Of a stretch of 64,000 nucleotides of DNA, positions 1 to 8,594 are shown in pieces. Position 1 is the first letter of the stretch, and the number at the start of each line of letters is the position of its first letter. Source of the stretch: Chryseobacterium glaciei (GTDB lineage: Bacteria > Bacteroidota > Bacteroidia > Flavobacteriales > Weeksellaceae); the NCBI RefSeq assembly GCF_001648155.1, contig NZ_CP015199.1, forward strand, positions 1,808,501 through 1,872,500. Reading direction: 5' to 3'. The notes beneath the pieces were generated by a model, which made no database searches, had not been told where the DNA came from, and worked only from the letters and a program-made list of their open reading frames with translations. The position numbers were made by a program, and so were the translations under genes.

Positions 1-336
1 TATTCAATGAATTTTGATTACTTCTTCGTAAGAAAAGTAATGTTCGTAAAATATTCTCAAGGTTTTGTCGTAATGCCGGGAGGATTCGGTACCTTGGACG
101 AGCTTACGGAAGCAATGACGTTAATTCAAACCAACAAAATAGGGAAATTCCCAATCGTTTTGGTAGGATCTGAATTTTGGGGCGGATTACTGGATTGGTT
201 TAAAGCAACTTTGTTAAAAGAAAAAATGATCGCAGAAGATGATCTTGATCTTTACAGAGTGGTAGACACGGCTGACGAAGCTGTTGCACATATCAAAGCG
301 TTTTACGATAAGTATTCTGTGAACGTAAATTTTTAA
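1..336 (+). CDS. LOG family protein, C-terminal part (partial at window start)
   Basis: The frame is already open at base 1, so only the last 111 residues are visible. The stretch VVMPGGFGTLDELTE carries the PGGxGTxxE nucleotide-binding motif of the LOG/TIGR00730 family (cytokinin riboside 5'-monophosphate phosphoribohydrolase, formerly annotated as lysine decarboxylase). Members cleave nucleoside monophosphates at the N-glycosidic bond. The physiological substrate in Bacteroidota is not known to me. The first in-frame ATG at 7 is internal, because the catalytic Rossmann part of the protein lies upstream of the window. Family assignment is firm from the motif; the exact reaction is inferred from the family. 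Confidence 0.88.
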   Translation, partial: YSMNFDYFFVRKVMFVKYSQGFVVMPGGFGTLDELTEAMTLIQTNKIGKFPIVLVGSEFWGGLLDWFKATLLKEKMIAEDDLDLYRVVDTADEAVAHIKAFYDKYSVNVNF

Positions 337-394
337 TTGGCATATTATTTGTGAACTATAAACTACAAACATGATTGTAAATCTATTAATTAAA

Positions 395-865
395 ATGAAA
401 AAACTTATATATATATCAGGAATATTAACATTTTTTACGTTAATGAGTTTCATGAATGTAGACTTTTTCTCTTCAATGACTAAAGTTGATTATATTGATG
501 GAAGCAAGACGTTGAAGTTTACCACAAAGATGAATACGAACCATATTTCGGATGCCATAAAAATAAATCCTAACACAGCAGGATTTGAAGCAGAAGTAAA
601 GAAATATGTAAATAATAACTTTGACGTGTACGTTAATGGCTCTCCAAAGACAATTACCTTCACAGGTAGCCAGGTAAGCGGAGAAACAGTTTGGGTATAT
701 TTTGAAACCAGCGGAGTTTCAGACATAAGTACCATGAAAATTAAAAATACAATACTTTTAAGCGCTTTTCCAAAGCAGATTAACTTGGTTAATATTGCTT
801 ATAAAGGAAGTCAGAAAACAATGAACTTCCAACGAGGAAAAGAAGTGAATGAAGTTTCTTTTTAA
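395..865 (+). CDS. DUF6702-like secreted/periplasmic protein
   Basis: A 156-residue protein beginning MKKLIYISG. The ATG at 395 is preferred over the one at 371 because it starts directly at a signal-peptide-like segment (Lys-Lys, then about 15 hydrophobic residues ending near SFMNV). The rest is predicted beta-rich and contains the run of a DUF6702-type domain (residues about 28-150). No catalytic motif is visible. It starts 58 nt after the LOG gene and ends before a strong terminator, so the two may share a transcript. In other Bacteroidota I recall this family next to M1 peptidase genes, but no such gene is visible here. The function is unknown. Confidence 0.6.
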   Translation: MKKLIYISGILTFFTLMSFMNVDFFSSMTKVDYIDGSKTLKFTTKMNTNHISDAIKINPNTAGFEAEVKKYVNNNFDVYVNGSPKTITFTGSQVSGETVWVYFETSGVSDISTMKIKNTILLSAFPKQINLVNIAYKGSQKTMNFQRGKEVNEVSF

Positions 866-891
866 AAGAAAAAATTTAGTTTAAATAATAG

Positions 892-919
892 ACCACTGTT
901 TTTTGCAGTGGTTTTTTTT
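892..919 (+). terminator. Rho-independent terminator
   Basis: ACCACTG (892-898) pairs with CAGTGGT (906-912) around a TTTTTTG loop and is followed by a run of T. It closes the LOG-DUF6702 transcript. Confidence 0.85.
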
Positions 920-934
920 GTTAAGATTTAGATT

Positions 935-1432
935 ATGAAATATTATTTATTAAACAATAAACAGACTGTATTCTTTTATGCATTTTTTAGGCAGATCGAT
1001 TTATCATTAGATAGATCGAGATGGACATCCTTTAATGATTTACAATATTACTACTCCGATAAAATTTCTCCGGAACATGTAATTAAATATTCTGACAATA
1101 TTCCTTTTGAAGAAAAATCAATAACAAGAATTAATAAATTTAAGTTTTTTTTCAAAAAAGGATTAAGAGAAGAAGAATTTGAATATTTCAAGAATCTTCT
1201 ATTATTATTTGATAAATTTCTTAAATCTAATGAGATAAATTACATTATACAGATGGAAAAATTAAGAATAGATATAGCAGTATTTTACAATAACGTCTTG
1301 GGTTCAAAAATGTCAAGAAAAGACTTGAAAAGAACAATGAAAATTGAGCATTATTACCAAAACCCTTTAATACAAACCATTGAATTAAAAGAATTCGTAC
1401 CAAATGATTTTGAAGATAAATTAATAGTTTAA
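935..1432 (+). CDS. Hypothetical protein, 165 aa
   Basis: I do not recognise this protein. It starts MKYYLLNNKQTVFF just after a terminator and ends before a hairpin that separates it from the convergent DUF5689 gene. It is very A+T rich, with many Lys, Asn, Phe and Tyr residues. It has no clear signal peptide, membrane segment or catalytic motif and is predicted mostly helical, with a charged segment near residues 60-130. The isolated position and low-GC codons could fit an acquired orphan gene. It is the only long open frame in this interval on either strand. Confidence 0.55.
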   Translation: MKYYLLNNKQTVFFYAFFRQIDLSLDRSRWTSFNDLQYYYSDKISPEHVIKYSDNIPFEEKSITRINKFKFFFKKGLREEEFEYFKNLLLLFDKFLKSNEINYIIQMEKLRIDIAVFYNNVLGSKMSRKDLKRTMKIEHYYQNPLIQTIELKEFVPNDFEDKLIV

Positions 1433-1448
1433 AATTATGATAAACAAT

Positions 1449-1475
1449 AAATCCGCCTCATTGCTGAGACGGATT
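1449..1475. terminator. Bidirectional terminator hairpin
   Basis: AATCCGCCTCA (1450-1460) pairs with TGAGACGGATT (1465-1475) with one mismatch and a TTGC loop, flanked by A-rich and T-rich runs. It lies between two convergent genes (935-1432 plus, 1520-2941 minus) and can serve both. Confidence 0.7.
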
Positions 1476-1519
1476 CGTTTATTTATATAAGAATATTGCT
1501 ATTCTAAACTATATTGATA

Positions 1520-2941
1520 TTACTCAATTCTGATATTATCAATCTGAAGATCATAATTTCCTGAAGTACCTGTTTTGATCGCAAACATATCTTTTCCAGC
1601 AGTTAGGTTAAGATCTGTTAAACCTGTAAGATTTAACTCAACCAGTCTCCATTGTCCATTTGTATTGATTGATCCTGTATATGCGTTAGCACTTTCAGTA
1701 TCTAAAATCGCACCAGTTGTAAATGTTCCTAGGTTGAATGTATAGAAGACAGGCGTACTACCCGTTGTTTTATATACGTTGAAAGAAAGCGATTTTCCTG
1801 TTGCTGTACCTTTGATATAAAACGTAATTCTTTTCGGAACTGCAGGCAATCCTGTAGCAGCCGTAGAGGTAAATACATAATCGTTTGCTGTAGGAATCCC
1901 TTTAATCTGAAGTGAATTTGTTCCGTTAAATCCTAAACCAGTACCTTGAGTTGCATAAGGCTTAAGTCCGAAACTATTTACACCTGATAAGAAAGTCGCC
2001 CAGTTTTCAAAATCAGAACCAGGGAAAAGGTTCACAGCAGAAGCTGAAGGGTTTTCCGGCGCTCCTGGAGAGAATCTTTCACCAGTGAACACCATATCAT
2101 CCAAACTTCTGATATAAGCCTGCTCTGTAAATACTGTAGCAGTAGGGTTACTTGGATTTGTATAACGGCTCAGGCAAAGAACGATATCTCCACTTTTTGC
2201 ATATTTAGGAGAGATTGGTGATTTAGCAAACGTTGCATAATTACTGAAACGAAGGTCTAATCTCGCAGCTTTTTTATCTGTAATATAACGATCTCCTGTT
2301 GCCGTATCATCACCAAAATTCTTTGTTAATTCAGCATCTTCGAACTGAACATTTTTAATTTTGATAAGTTGGTTGATGTGCGCCCCATTTTTAAGAGCAT
2401 CAGCGATAGAATTAAATTCTAATGGCTTCATTACAGCAACTATCGGTTTTTGTCCATCACAAACTCTTGCAATGTAATTAGAAACTTTATTTGGATTAAT
2501 CCTTCCTACAGAGTAGCTTGGATCATATGAACCAATTTTAATATTCCCATTAGAAGCCTGAACAATAAGTCCCTTTAAGTTAATTCTAACCAAAGCTCCT
2601 GTAGGAAAATCTAAATACTGATTTCCTCCATCAATATCAATCTCTATACCTTGTGTTGGATTTTCAGGCTTATCCTGAAGGAACATCATTTTATAAATGT
2701 TTCCAGATTCATCATTTGAACCTACATAAGCTTCAACGATATAATCTTCTTTAACAATATCAGCATCAGTAGGTTTAGGTTTTGCAATTGTTGCAAGATC
2801 TGTTAATTTATGATTAGCTGCAGCAAATTTGTTTGTACACTTAATTTCCGGAACATCATAATCATCGGATTTTACACAAGACGATAACGTCAACATTGAA
2901 AGGGCACTAAATACAGCCGCTTTAAAATATATATTTTTCAT
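1520..2941 (-). CDS. DUF5689 domain-containing surface lipoprotein
   Basis: A 473-residue lipoprotein: an N-terminal signal with lipobox LSSC (Cys about residue 22), then a DUF5689-type domain (about 40-280, with the phrase EAYVGSNDESGNIYK typical of OB-like nucleic-acid-binding modules in this family), then a C-terminal beta-sandwich (about 300-473, starting NLFPGSDFENW) like a carbohydrate-binding or choice-of-anchor module. It lies 25 nt downstream of the TonB receptor gene, so the pair is almost certainly one operon with receptor plus cell-surface lipoprotein, arranged like SusC/SusD. The divergent EEP nuclease suggests the ligand is DNA or another phosphodiester/phosphomonoester compound. 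The ligand is inference; the lipoprotein and operon assignments are well supported. Confidence 0.85.
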   Translation of the reverse strand: MKNIYFKAAVFSALSMLTLSSCVKSDDYDVPEIKCTNKFAAANHKLTDLATIAKPKPTDADIVKEDYIVEAYVGSNDESGNIYKMMFLQDKPENPTQGIEIDIDGGNQYLDFPTGALVRINLKGLIVQASNGNIKIGSYDPSYSVGRINPNKVSNYIARVCDGQKPIVAVMKPLEFNSIADALKNGAHINQLIKIKNVQFEDAELTKNFGDDTATGDRYITDKKAARLDLRFSNYATFAKSPISPKYAKSGDIVLCLSRYTNPSNPTATVFTEQAYIRSLDDMVFTGERFSPGAPENPSASAVNLFPGSDFENWATFLSGVNSFGLKPYATQGTGLGFNGTNSLQIKGIPTANDYVFTSTAATGLPAVPKRITFYIKGTATGKSLSFNVYKTTGSTPVFYTFNLGTFTTGAILDTESANAYTGSINTNGQWRLVELNLTGLTDLNLTAGKDMFAIKTGTSGNYDLQIDNIRIE

Positions 2942-2966
2942 TGTTTTCGATTTTTAAAGTTATTTA

Positions 2967-5843
2967 TTAGAATCTAAATTGAAGATTAACAAAATAAGAT
3001 CTTCCTTGAGAGTACCAGTATTTAGGAGCAAATACCATATTTCCACTATCATAATCATTTGCATAATCATTATAGTTAACGTTTCTGGTCTGTTCAAATC
3101 CTCCTGTAATATAATTTTTATTATTAAGAATATTATTAACAGAGGCAGACACCAATACATAATACTTTCCGAACATCCACGATTTACCTGCATTGGCATT
3201 CAAGAAGAATGAGCTAGGCAGTTTTGTAGGTGTAAGAACTCTTGCTAACTCTTCATCAGTTACATTGTCATAAGGTACTCCCGGTGTATTTGGATTGGAA
3301 TAAAATCTTTCCGTTCTCGTTACCGGAGAAGGATCTAGATATGAATGTCCGAAATAGTTCCAGTTTGCACCAACCCACCAGTATTTAGGGCTGCTATATC
3401 TTAGACCTATGTTATATGCCTCTTGAGGCGTTCCTCCTTGTTTGTAATTTTTTAACGTAGCCTCACCCATATTAGTATATGATCTTGATACTAAATTACC
3501 GTTACCATCAAGCTCTCTGAATGTTCCAACTGCGTCAGAAGCAAAATAAACTGTAGGGTTATTGGTATAAGTATATTGTCCTAAACTTAATAATCCACTA
3601 GCCGTTAATGTAGGAGTAATTTTAACTTGTGCACCAAGCTCAACACCCATATTTCTCTTATTCGCGCCTGCAAGTACCTGAGTAATAAATGCACCGTCCT
3701 GAACAGGAGTCTGGTCGCCATTTTCACTCAATGTAGTCAACTTAACTCCTTGTGCAAAGTATCTTTGAACACTTGTCTCATTCTGAGTATTAACAAGATA
3801 ACCTGTCAATCTCACCTTAACAATCGGAGTAGCTATTACATAACTCAAATCATTGGCATCAATAACAACGTTTTTGATATTTGGAGTTACAACCCCACTT
3901 ACTCTTGCATTGAAATAAATATCATTTAAGAAAGGTGACTGTGAGAAGTAAGCTCCATTATAAACTAGGAAATTTCTACCGTTGATTCTATAGGTAATCT
4001 GACCTTTAACACCAACATTCCAAAAGTTTTTCTGTTCTCCTTTTCCGTAAGATGACGGATATAAATAATGTTGGAATAAGCCCTCTCTGCTATTATTTGT
4101 ATATCCGAATAATCCAGAAACAAAAATATCAAATTTCCCTGTTGAGAATTTAACTGCCGGATTTACTTTTACCTCCTGTCTTCTGAAAATATAATCATAC
4201 CCAATCTTGTCTCCTTCTCTTTTAGCAACAGAAGCATCGGATTCTTGTATATTATATTTCCCCCAAACGCTTCCTGCATCAGTATTAGAAGCAAATGCGT
4301 CCATATTCAGTGCAAAATCAGCACCTAACAAATCATTTACCTCTCTGTACTGCTCAGATTTATAATTTTGATAAGACACATTTAAAATAAAACGAGAAGT
4401 ATCATTAAAGTTATACGTATAATGTGTTGATACATTGAATGTTTTATCATCTTTCACATCATCCACAAGGTAATATGCAGCTCTTCTTCCTCCAAATTGA
4501 GGCATATAAAGATCTCCGTTTCTATTGGCATTATAAAGATTATCCCAGTTGATTTGCGTATGTGATTGATCATCATTGGTCCACCAATCAGTAGTAATTC
4601 CAATATTCTCAGCTTGTGCAGGAGCTGGATTTTTATAATTCAACCAATAACTTGGCAAATTACGGTAGTATGTTGGCGAAGGGTTGTTCGCTCTATACCA
4701 ATCCAATCTTGAACTATAGTCCTTACCGAACTGATAAGATACAGATGTCCATAGTTGAGATTTCTTATTGATTTTCCAGAAATCCTGTAATTGAAGCAAT
4801 GGCTGGAAACCTCTTCTTACTCTCTCACTTCTTTTTTCTCCATCTTGCCAACCCCAGTAAGAGTTATAATGAATTCCTCTGAAATCATATACTTCCTGAG
4901 TATTTGGGCTGGAAGTACTTCTATTATATTTAGAACCAATGGCATTGAATGTCATGGAATGGTTGTCATTGAATTTTTTTTCAATCCCAAGATAACCGCT
5001 GTATGCGTCATAGAAAGTACCATCCTGTATTCCTTCCTGAGCCCATCTTCTGGCAATCATTCCAGTAAAAGCCCAGCCTTTACTACTCATTCCAGAAGAA
5101 TATCTATAAGATAATCTATTGGTATAGTTTCTGTTCGTTAATGAGTATGTCAGCTGACTTCCTTTTCTATAATCACTCGCTTTTGTATTTTTATAAATAA
5201 CCGAGCTGTTTCCACCAAATGCATATTCTGAAGGAGCATGATTTGCTGAAATTTCAGGGTATCTTGTGATTTCGTTAAGACCACCCCAGTTTCCAAAATC
5301 AACATTACCATTATCAGATTCAACCATAGAAACACCATTCAACATTGATTCTACAGACCTTCCGTCAATTCCTCTTGGACGGAACCAGTAAAATCCTAGA
5401 TCAAATGCCGCGATTCTACTGAAGACATCCTGAGAAGACTGTAGCAAACCTACTGTTGAAGATTGGTTGTTACCACCTTCATCACTATTGTCGCTGTCTA
5501 TAATTGTCAATCCCTGATCTGCGTTTGTAAGGGTCGGATAAAGAGTAATAGATCCTAGATCCTTTCTTTTCTCGTCACTGGTTACGTCAAACTCCATTAC
5601 TTTTGTTTCGTAATTCGGTTTTGCAATCAGAATTTGGTAATGCCCCGGCTGCAAATCAACAAACTGGAAATATCCAATTTTATCGGCCGTTACATCATTG
5701 TCATTCCCTTTAAGATCTACTTCTGCCCTTTCAATGGGCTTCCCGTCAGCATCTTTAAGATACGCAAATACAGTAGTCTGCGCAAAATAGAATGAAGCGG
5801 GAAGTAAAGTAAATAAAGAGACTAATGATAGTTTTTTAATCAT
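2967..5843 (-). CDS. TonB-dependent receptor with carboxypeptidase-like regulatory domain
   Basis: A 958-residue outer membrane receptor. A signal peptide (MIKKLSLVSLFTLLPASFYFA) is followed by a carboxypeptidase regulatory-like beta-sandwich (about 25-105), then a plug domain (about 120-230, with VESMLNGVSM) and a beta-barrel ending in NLQFRF, the terminal aromatic signature for BAM assembly. No classic TonB box can be named with confidence. It is first in a two-gene operon with the DUF5689 lipoprotein, and its promoter region is shared with the divergent secreted nuclease at 6084. This is a predicted energised importer whose substrate is probably a product released by that nuclease. Substrate inference is moderate; the receptor assignment is firm. 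Confidence 0.93.
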   Translation of the reverse strand: MIKKLSLVSLFTLLPASFYFAQTTVFAYLKDADGKPIERAEVDLKGNDNDVTADKIGYFQFVDLQPGHYQILIAKPNYETKVMEFDVTSDEKRKDLGSITLYPTLTNADQGLTIIDSDNSDEGGNNQSSTVGLLQSSQDVFSRIAAFDLGFYWFRPRGIDGRSVESMLNGVSMVESDNGNVDFGNWGGLNEITRYPEISANHAPSEYAFGGNSSVIYKNTKASDYRKGSQLTYSLTNRNYTNRLSYRYSSGMSSKGWAFTGMIARRWAQEGIQDGTFYDAYSGYLGIEKKFNDNHSMTFNAIGSKYNRSTSSPNTQEVYDFRGIHYNSYWGWQDGEKRSERVRRGFQPLLQLQDFWKINKKSQLWTSVSYQFGKDYSSRLDWYRANNPSPTYYRNLPSYWLNYKNPAPAQAENIGITTDWWTNDDQSHTQINWDNLYNANRNGDLYMPQFGGRRAAYYLVDDVKDDKTFNVSTHYTYNFNDTSRFILNVSYQNYKSEQYREVNDLLGADFALNMDAFASNTDAGSVWGKYNIQESDASVAKREGDKIGYDYIFRRQEVKVNPAVKFSTGKFDIFVSGLFGYTNNSREGLFQHYLYPSSYGKGEQKNFWNVGVKGQITYRINGRNFLVYNGAYFSQSPFLNDIYFNARVSGVVTPNIKNVVIDANDLSYVIATPIVKVRLTGYLVNTQNETSVQRYFAQGVKLTTLSENGDQTPVQDGAFITQVLAGANKRNMGVELGAQVKITPTLTASGLLSLGQYTYTNNPTVYFASDAVGTFRELDGNGNLVSRSYTNMGEATLKNYKQGGTPQEAYNIGLRYSSPKYWWVGANWNYFGHSYLDPSPVTRTERFYSNPNTPGVPYDNVTDEELARVLTPTKLPSSFFLNANAGKSWMFGKYYVLVSASVNNILNNKNYITGGFEQTRNVNYNDYANDYDSGNMVFAPKYWYSQGRSYFVNLQFRF

Positions 5844-5907
5844 GAGTATATTATTTTTTTTTAAATACTTTTTACCTTAATTATCAATAGGTTAAAACTT
5901 GGGGGCA

Positions 5908-5936
5908 CAAATTTAGTCAAAATTTATAATTAACAA
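5908..5936 (-). promoter_or_regulatory. Predicted promoter of the TonB receptor operon
   Basis: Read on the minus strand, TAAATTTG (5908-5915) matches the Bacteroidota -7 consensus TAnnTTTG. A TTG (5934-5936) lies 18 nt upstream, a normal -33 spacing. It sits 65 nt before the receptor start. Confidence 0.6.
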
Positions 5937-6051
5937 TTTTTTTAACATTATTTTTTCTTAACATTGCAAGCTTTTAAGATAAAAACGAGTAGCTCTTCAT
6001 TAAATTATTATAAATTTACAAATAATTAAAACTGAAAGAGTTAAAAAAAAG

Positions 6052-6059
6052 TAAATTTG
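6052..6059 (+). promoter_or_regulatory. Predicted -7 box of the EEP nuclease gene
   Basis: TAAATTTG, a match to TAnnTTTG, ends 24 nt before the ATG at 6084. No clear -33 TTTG is visible, so the gene may need an activator. It is divergent from the receptor promoter in the same 240-bp interval. Confidence 0.5.
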
Positions 6060-6083
6060 TCGATTAATTAATTTTAATATTAA

Positions 6084-7274
6084 ATGAGAAAATTTTTAAG
6101 TTTTATTGCTGTGATTTGTGCGGTAATGACTTTTGCACAACAGCAAGGTAAATTAAGAAAAGTTGCCGCAGTAGGCTTTTTAAATGTAGAAAACCTTTGG
6201 GACACGATACGTTCCGCAGACTATATAGACGGCACGAAAGACATAAAAAATCCGGCTTTCCATAGAAGTATTCCTTTGGATTCGATTAAATTTTTAGAAG
6301 CCGAAAAATATGATGGAAATTGGAGCGACAGTTCTCTAAAAGGTAAAAAAGCAGTAAGATATCAAAGTGGATCTGAGGAATTTACGCCAAGCAGCGGTAA
6401 AAATTACAATACTAAAATTTACAAAGCAAAATTGGCTAATGAAGCTAAAGTAATTTCAGAACTTGGTTCACAATACACAAAAACGGCTCCGGCAGTTGTT
6501 GGTTTAATCGAGGTTGAAAACAGACAGGTTATTCAGGACTTAATTAAGCAACCAGCTCTGGCAAAATTCGATTACGGAATTATTCATTACAACTCTTATG
6601 ATTACAGAGGAATTGATGTCGCTTTGATCTATCAAAAAAGAAGATTTACAGTAACAAATTCTCTTAAAAAAGAATTGAAAGTTTACGGTGACGACGGAAG
6701 AAGAGAATACACAAGAGATATTTTGGTAGTTACAGGCTTCCTAGATAATGAAAAAGTAGCATTCTTCATGAATCACTGGCCTTCAAGAAGAGGTGGTGAA
6801 GCGATTTCTTTACCAAAAAGAAACGCAGCCGCAGCTTTGCTAAAACAACAAATGGACAGTATAAGAACCGCAGATCCTACGACGAAACTTTTCGCAATGG
6901 GTGATTTTAATGATGATCCTGTGAGTTCAAGTTTAAAAAATCATTTAAAAGCTCAGGCAAGTCCGAAAGATTTAAGTGATGCAAATCCTTATCTTAACTT
7001 AATGTATCCTTTATACAAAAAAGGAGTTGCTTCTTTGGCTTATCAGGATGCACCGAACTTATTTGATCAGATTATTGTTTCTAAGAATTTAATTTCTGAT
7101 CAAGTAATGAAAGAATATTCTGTTTTCAAGGCTGAAATTTATGCCCCGGCATATTTAGTCAATAAAGAAGGAAATTATAAAGGCTATCCTTTCAGATCCT
7201 GGAATGGGGATCAGTTTACAGGAGGCTACAGTGACCACTTTCCTGCATTTGTGATACTTCAAAAAGAACCTTAA
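6084..7274 (+). CDS. Secreted endonuclease/exonuclease/phosphatase family protein
   Basis: A 396-residue protein with a cleavable signal peptide (ends near VMTFAQ). EEP-fold catalytic motifs appear in order: NVENLWD (about 32), GLIEVEN with the metal-binding Glu (about 145), YDYRGIDVA, MNHWPSRRGG with the catalytic His (about 230), AMGDFNDDP (about 272) and the terminal YSDHFP. The family includes DNase I-like nucleases and phosphatases; the HWPSRRGG variant is common in secreted Bacteroidota enzymes next to DUF5689 genes, from memory. Its divergent neighbours, a TonB receptor and a surface lipoprotein, suggest it degrades extracellular DNA or organophosphates and the receptor takes up the products. 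Phosphate-starvation control is a possibility, not shown here. Confidence 0.9.
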   Translation: MRKFLSFIAVICAVMTFAQQQGKLRKVAAVGFLNVENLWDTIRSADYIDGTKDIKNPAFHRSIPLDSIKFLEAEKYDGNWSDSSLKGKKAVRYQSGSEEFTPSSGKNYNTKIYKAKLANEAKVISELGSQYTKTAPAVVGLIEVENRQVIQDLIKQPALAKFDYGIIHYNSYDYRGIDVALIYQKRRFTVTNSLKKELKVYGDDGRREYTRDILVVTGFLDNEKVAFFMNHWPSRRGGEAISLPKRNAAAALLKQQMDSIRTADPTTKLFAMGDFNDDPVSSSLKNHLKAQASPKDLSDANPYLNLMYPLYKKGVASLAYQDAPNLFDQIIVSKNLISDQVMKEYSVFKAEIYAPAYLVNKEGNYKGYPFRSWNGDQFTGGYSDHFPAFVILQKEP

Positions 7275-7279
7275 AATAT

Positions 7280-7307
7280 AAAGCACTCGATTCGGGTGCT
7301 TTTTTTG
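7280..7307 (+). terminator. Rho-independent terminator
   Basis: AAGCAC (7281-7286) and GTGCTT form the stem around TCGATTCG, followed by seven or more T. It ends the EEP nuclease transcript. Confidence 0.85.
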
Positions 7308-7322
7308 TGTAACTTTATGAAT

Positions 7323-7748
7323 ATGAAAAATTTAATTCTACTATTATTCATCATATCTATTCCTTTTAGTTGTTCAGCACAAGCAAATCATCCTAAGAGC
7401 GATAAAGAAAAATCAGAAATGAAAGCTGAAAAGAATGATGATGGTGAATGGGACCTTACAGTAATAGATACCCAATTTGATTATTTCCTGAGCGCAGTTG
7501 CAAAACCGATAAGTCAATATTCAGAATCATATTTAAAAACTAAAAATACTTTTCTGGTTAGTGAATGGAATTCCTATTACACTTCAGGAAGATATCGAAA
7601 TGTAATTGAATCTTCCATAGATTATGATCCGAAAGAAAATTATGGCTTGAAATTCGAATATAAATTATACCAGGTTTTCGCTTATGTAAATTGGAAATAC
7701 GGATTACGCATGAACGGACTTTCCGGAAGTGATGCTATAAGACAATAA
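7323..7748 (+). CDS. DUF6146 family secreted protein
   Basis: A 141-residue protein starting MKNLILLLFIISIPFSC. ATG at 7317 (adding Met-Asn) is equally possible; the more upstream ATG at 7296 lies inside the preceding terminator and is rejected. The N-terminus is a signal peptide with a possible lipobox (FSCS). The mature part carries WDLTVIDTQFDYFL and the end YQVFAYVNWKYGLRMNGLSG, which I recognise as the DUF6146 pattern of Bacteroidota. No catalytic residues are evident and the function is unknown. It is flanked by terminators on both sides, so it is probably a single transcription unit. Confidence 0.7.
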   Translation: MKNLILLLFIISIPFSCSAQANHPKSDKEKSEMKAEKNDDGEWDLTVIDTQFDYFLSAVAKPISQYSESYLKTKNTFLVSEWNSYYTSGRYRNVIESSIDYDPKENYGLKFEYKLYQVFAYVNWKYGLRMNGLSGSDAIRQ

Positions 7749-7780
7749 AAAAGGTTCAGAATTTTCTGAACCTTTTATTT
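7747..7780. terminator. Bidirectional terminator hairpin
   Basis: AAAAGGTTCAGAA pairs with TTCTGAACCTTTT around a short TT-rich loop, with A and T runs on either side. It is placed between the convergent DUF6146 gene and superoxide dismutase gene. Confidence 0.85.
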
Positions 7781-7796
7781 TTATATAGTCTGAAGA

Positions 7797-8393
7797 TTAT
7801 TTGTTGAATAATTCCTCAACTTTATCCCAGTTTACAACAGAGAAAAACGCTGAAACATAATCAGGCCTTCTGTTTTGGTAGTTTAAATAATAAGCGTGCT
7901 CCCAAACGTCTAATCCTAAAACCGGAGTTCCTTTAACGTCTGCAACAGGCATTAATGGGTTGTCTTGGTTTGGAGTAGAAGAAACAGAAACAGAACCGTC
8001 AGCATTCTTAACTAACCAAGCCCATCCAGATCCGAATCTTGTTTTAGCAGCTTCAGAAAAATCAGTTTTGAATTTTTCAAGACCACCGTAAGCTTCGATA
8101 GCAGCTTTTACATTTCCTACAGGCTCATTGCTTCCTCCTGGAGTTAAAACTTCCCAGAATAAAGAGTGGTTGAAGTGACCTCCACCGTTATTTCTTACTG
8201 CAGGCTTGTCAGTTCCAGTCTGGCAGATCTCTTCGATCGTTTTTCCAGCTAATTCTGTACCTTCGATTGCTTTATTTAAATTGTCGATATATGCTTGGTG
8301 ATGTTTTGTATGGTGAATCTCCATAGTTTTTGCATCAATAGTTGGCTCTAATGCATCGTAAGCATATCCTAATTTTGGTAATTCAAATGACAT
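7797..8393 (-). CDS. sodA: Superoxide dismutase (Fe/Mn family)
   Basis: A 198-residue enzyme dismutating superoxide to hydrogen peroxide and oxygen, predicted cytoplasmic. Visible signatures are [14 protein letters not shown] with the first metal-binding His, [11 protein letters not shown] with the second, FGSGWAWL, and [18 protein letters not shown], which holds the Asp and His ligands. The length is normal for the family. I chose the start MSFELPKLG at 8393 rather than the ATG at 8420, because the predicted -7 box occupies 8418-8425 and the longer reading would place the start codon inside it. Iron against manganese preference cannot be decided from the motifs alone. The gene is monocistronic, with its own promoter and a shared terminator. 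Confidence 0.96.
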   Translation of the reverse strand: MSFELPKLGYAYDALEPTIDAKTMEIHHTKHHQAYIDNLNKAIEGTELAGKTIEEICQTGTDKPAVRNNGGGHFNHSLFWEVLTPGGSNEPVGNVKAAIEAYGGLEKFKTDFSEAAKTRFGSGWAWLVKNADGSVSVSSTPNQDNPLMPVADVKGTPVLGLDVWEHAYYLNYQNRRPDYVSAFFSVVNWDKVEELFNK

Positions 8394-8417
8394 AATTTTA
8401 TTTTTAATGTTATAATT

Positions 8418-8449
8418 CAAAGTTAGCCAATAAATGACCGGTTATCAAA
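8418..8449 (-). promoter_or_regulatory. Predicted promoter of sodA
   Basis: On the minus strand TTTG (8446-8449), 20 nt, then TAACTTTG (8418-8425). This is a near-perfect Bacteroidota TTTG/TAnnTTTG promoter and it fixes the start codon of sodA at 8393. Confidence 0.75.
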
Positions 8450-8530
8450 AATTGGGGATTATTTTAATAAATCTTTAACATTGATAGACTAGATTCTATA
8501 ATAGTTTTAATTAAAAAATTTAAGTTTAGA

Positions 8531-8570
8531 AAAAATCAAAACAAAAAGCACAGATATAAAACCTGTGCTT
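8531..8570 (-). terminator. Rho-independent terminator of rho
   Basis: On the minus strand AAGCACAG (8563-8570) pairs with CTGTGCTT (8546-8553), followed by a T-rich tract down to 8531. It lies 25 nt after the rho stop codon. Confidence 0.8.
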
Positions 8571-8594
8571 CTCATTTAACAATATTAAATTAAA

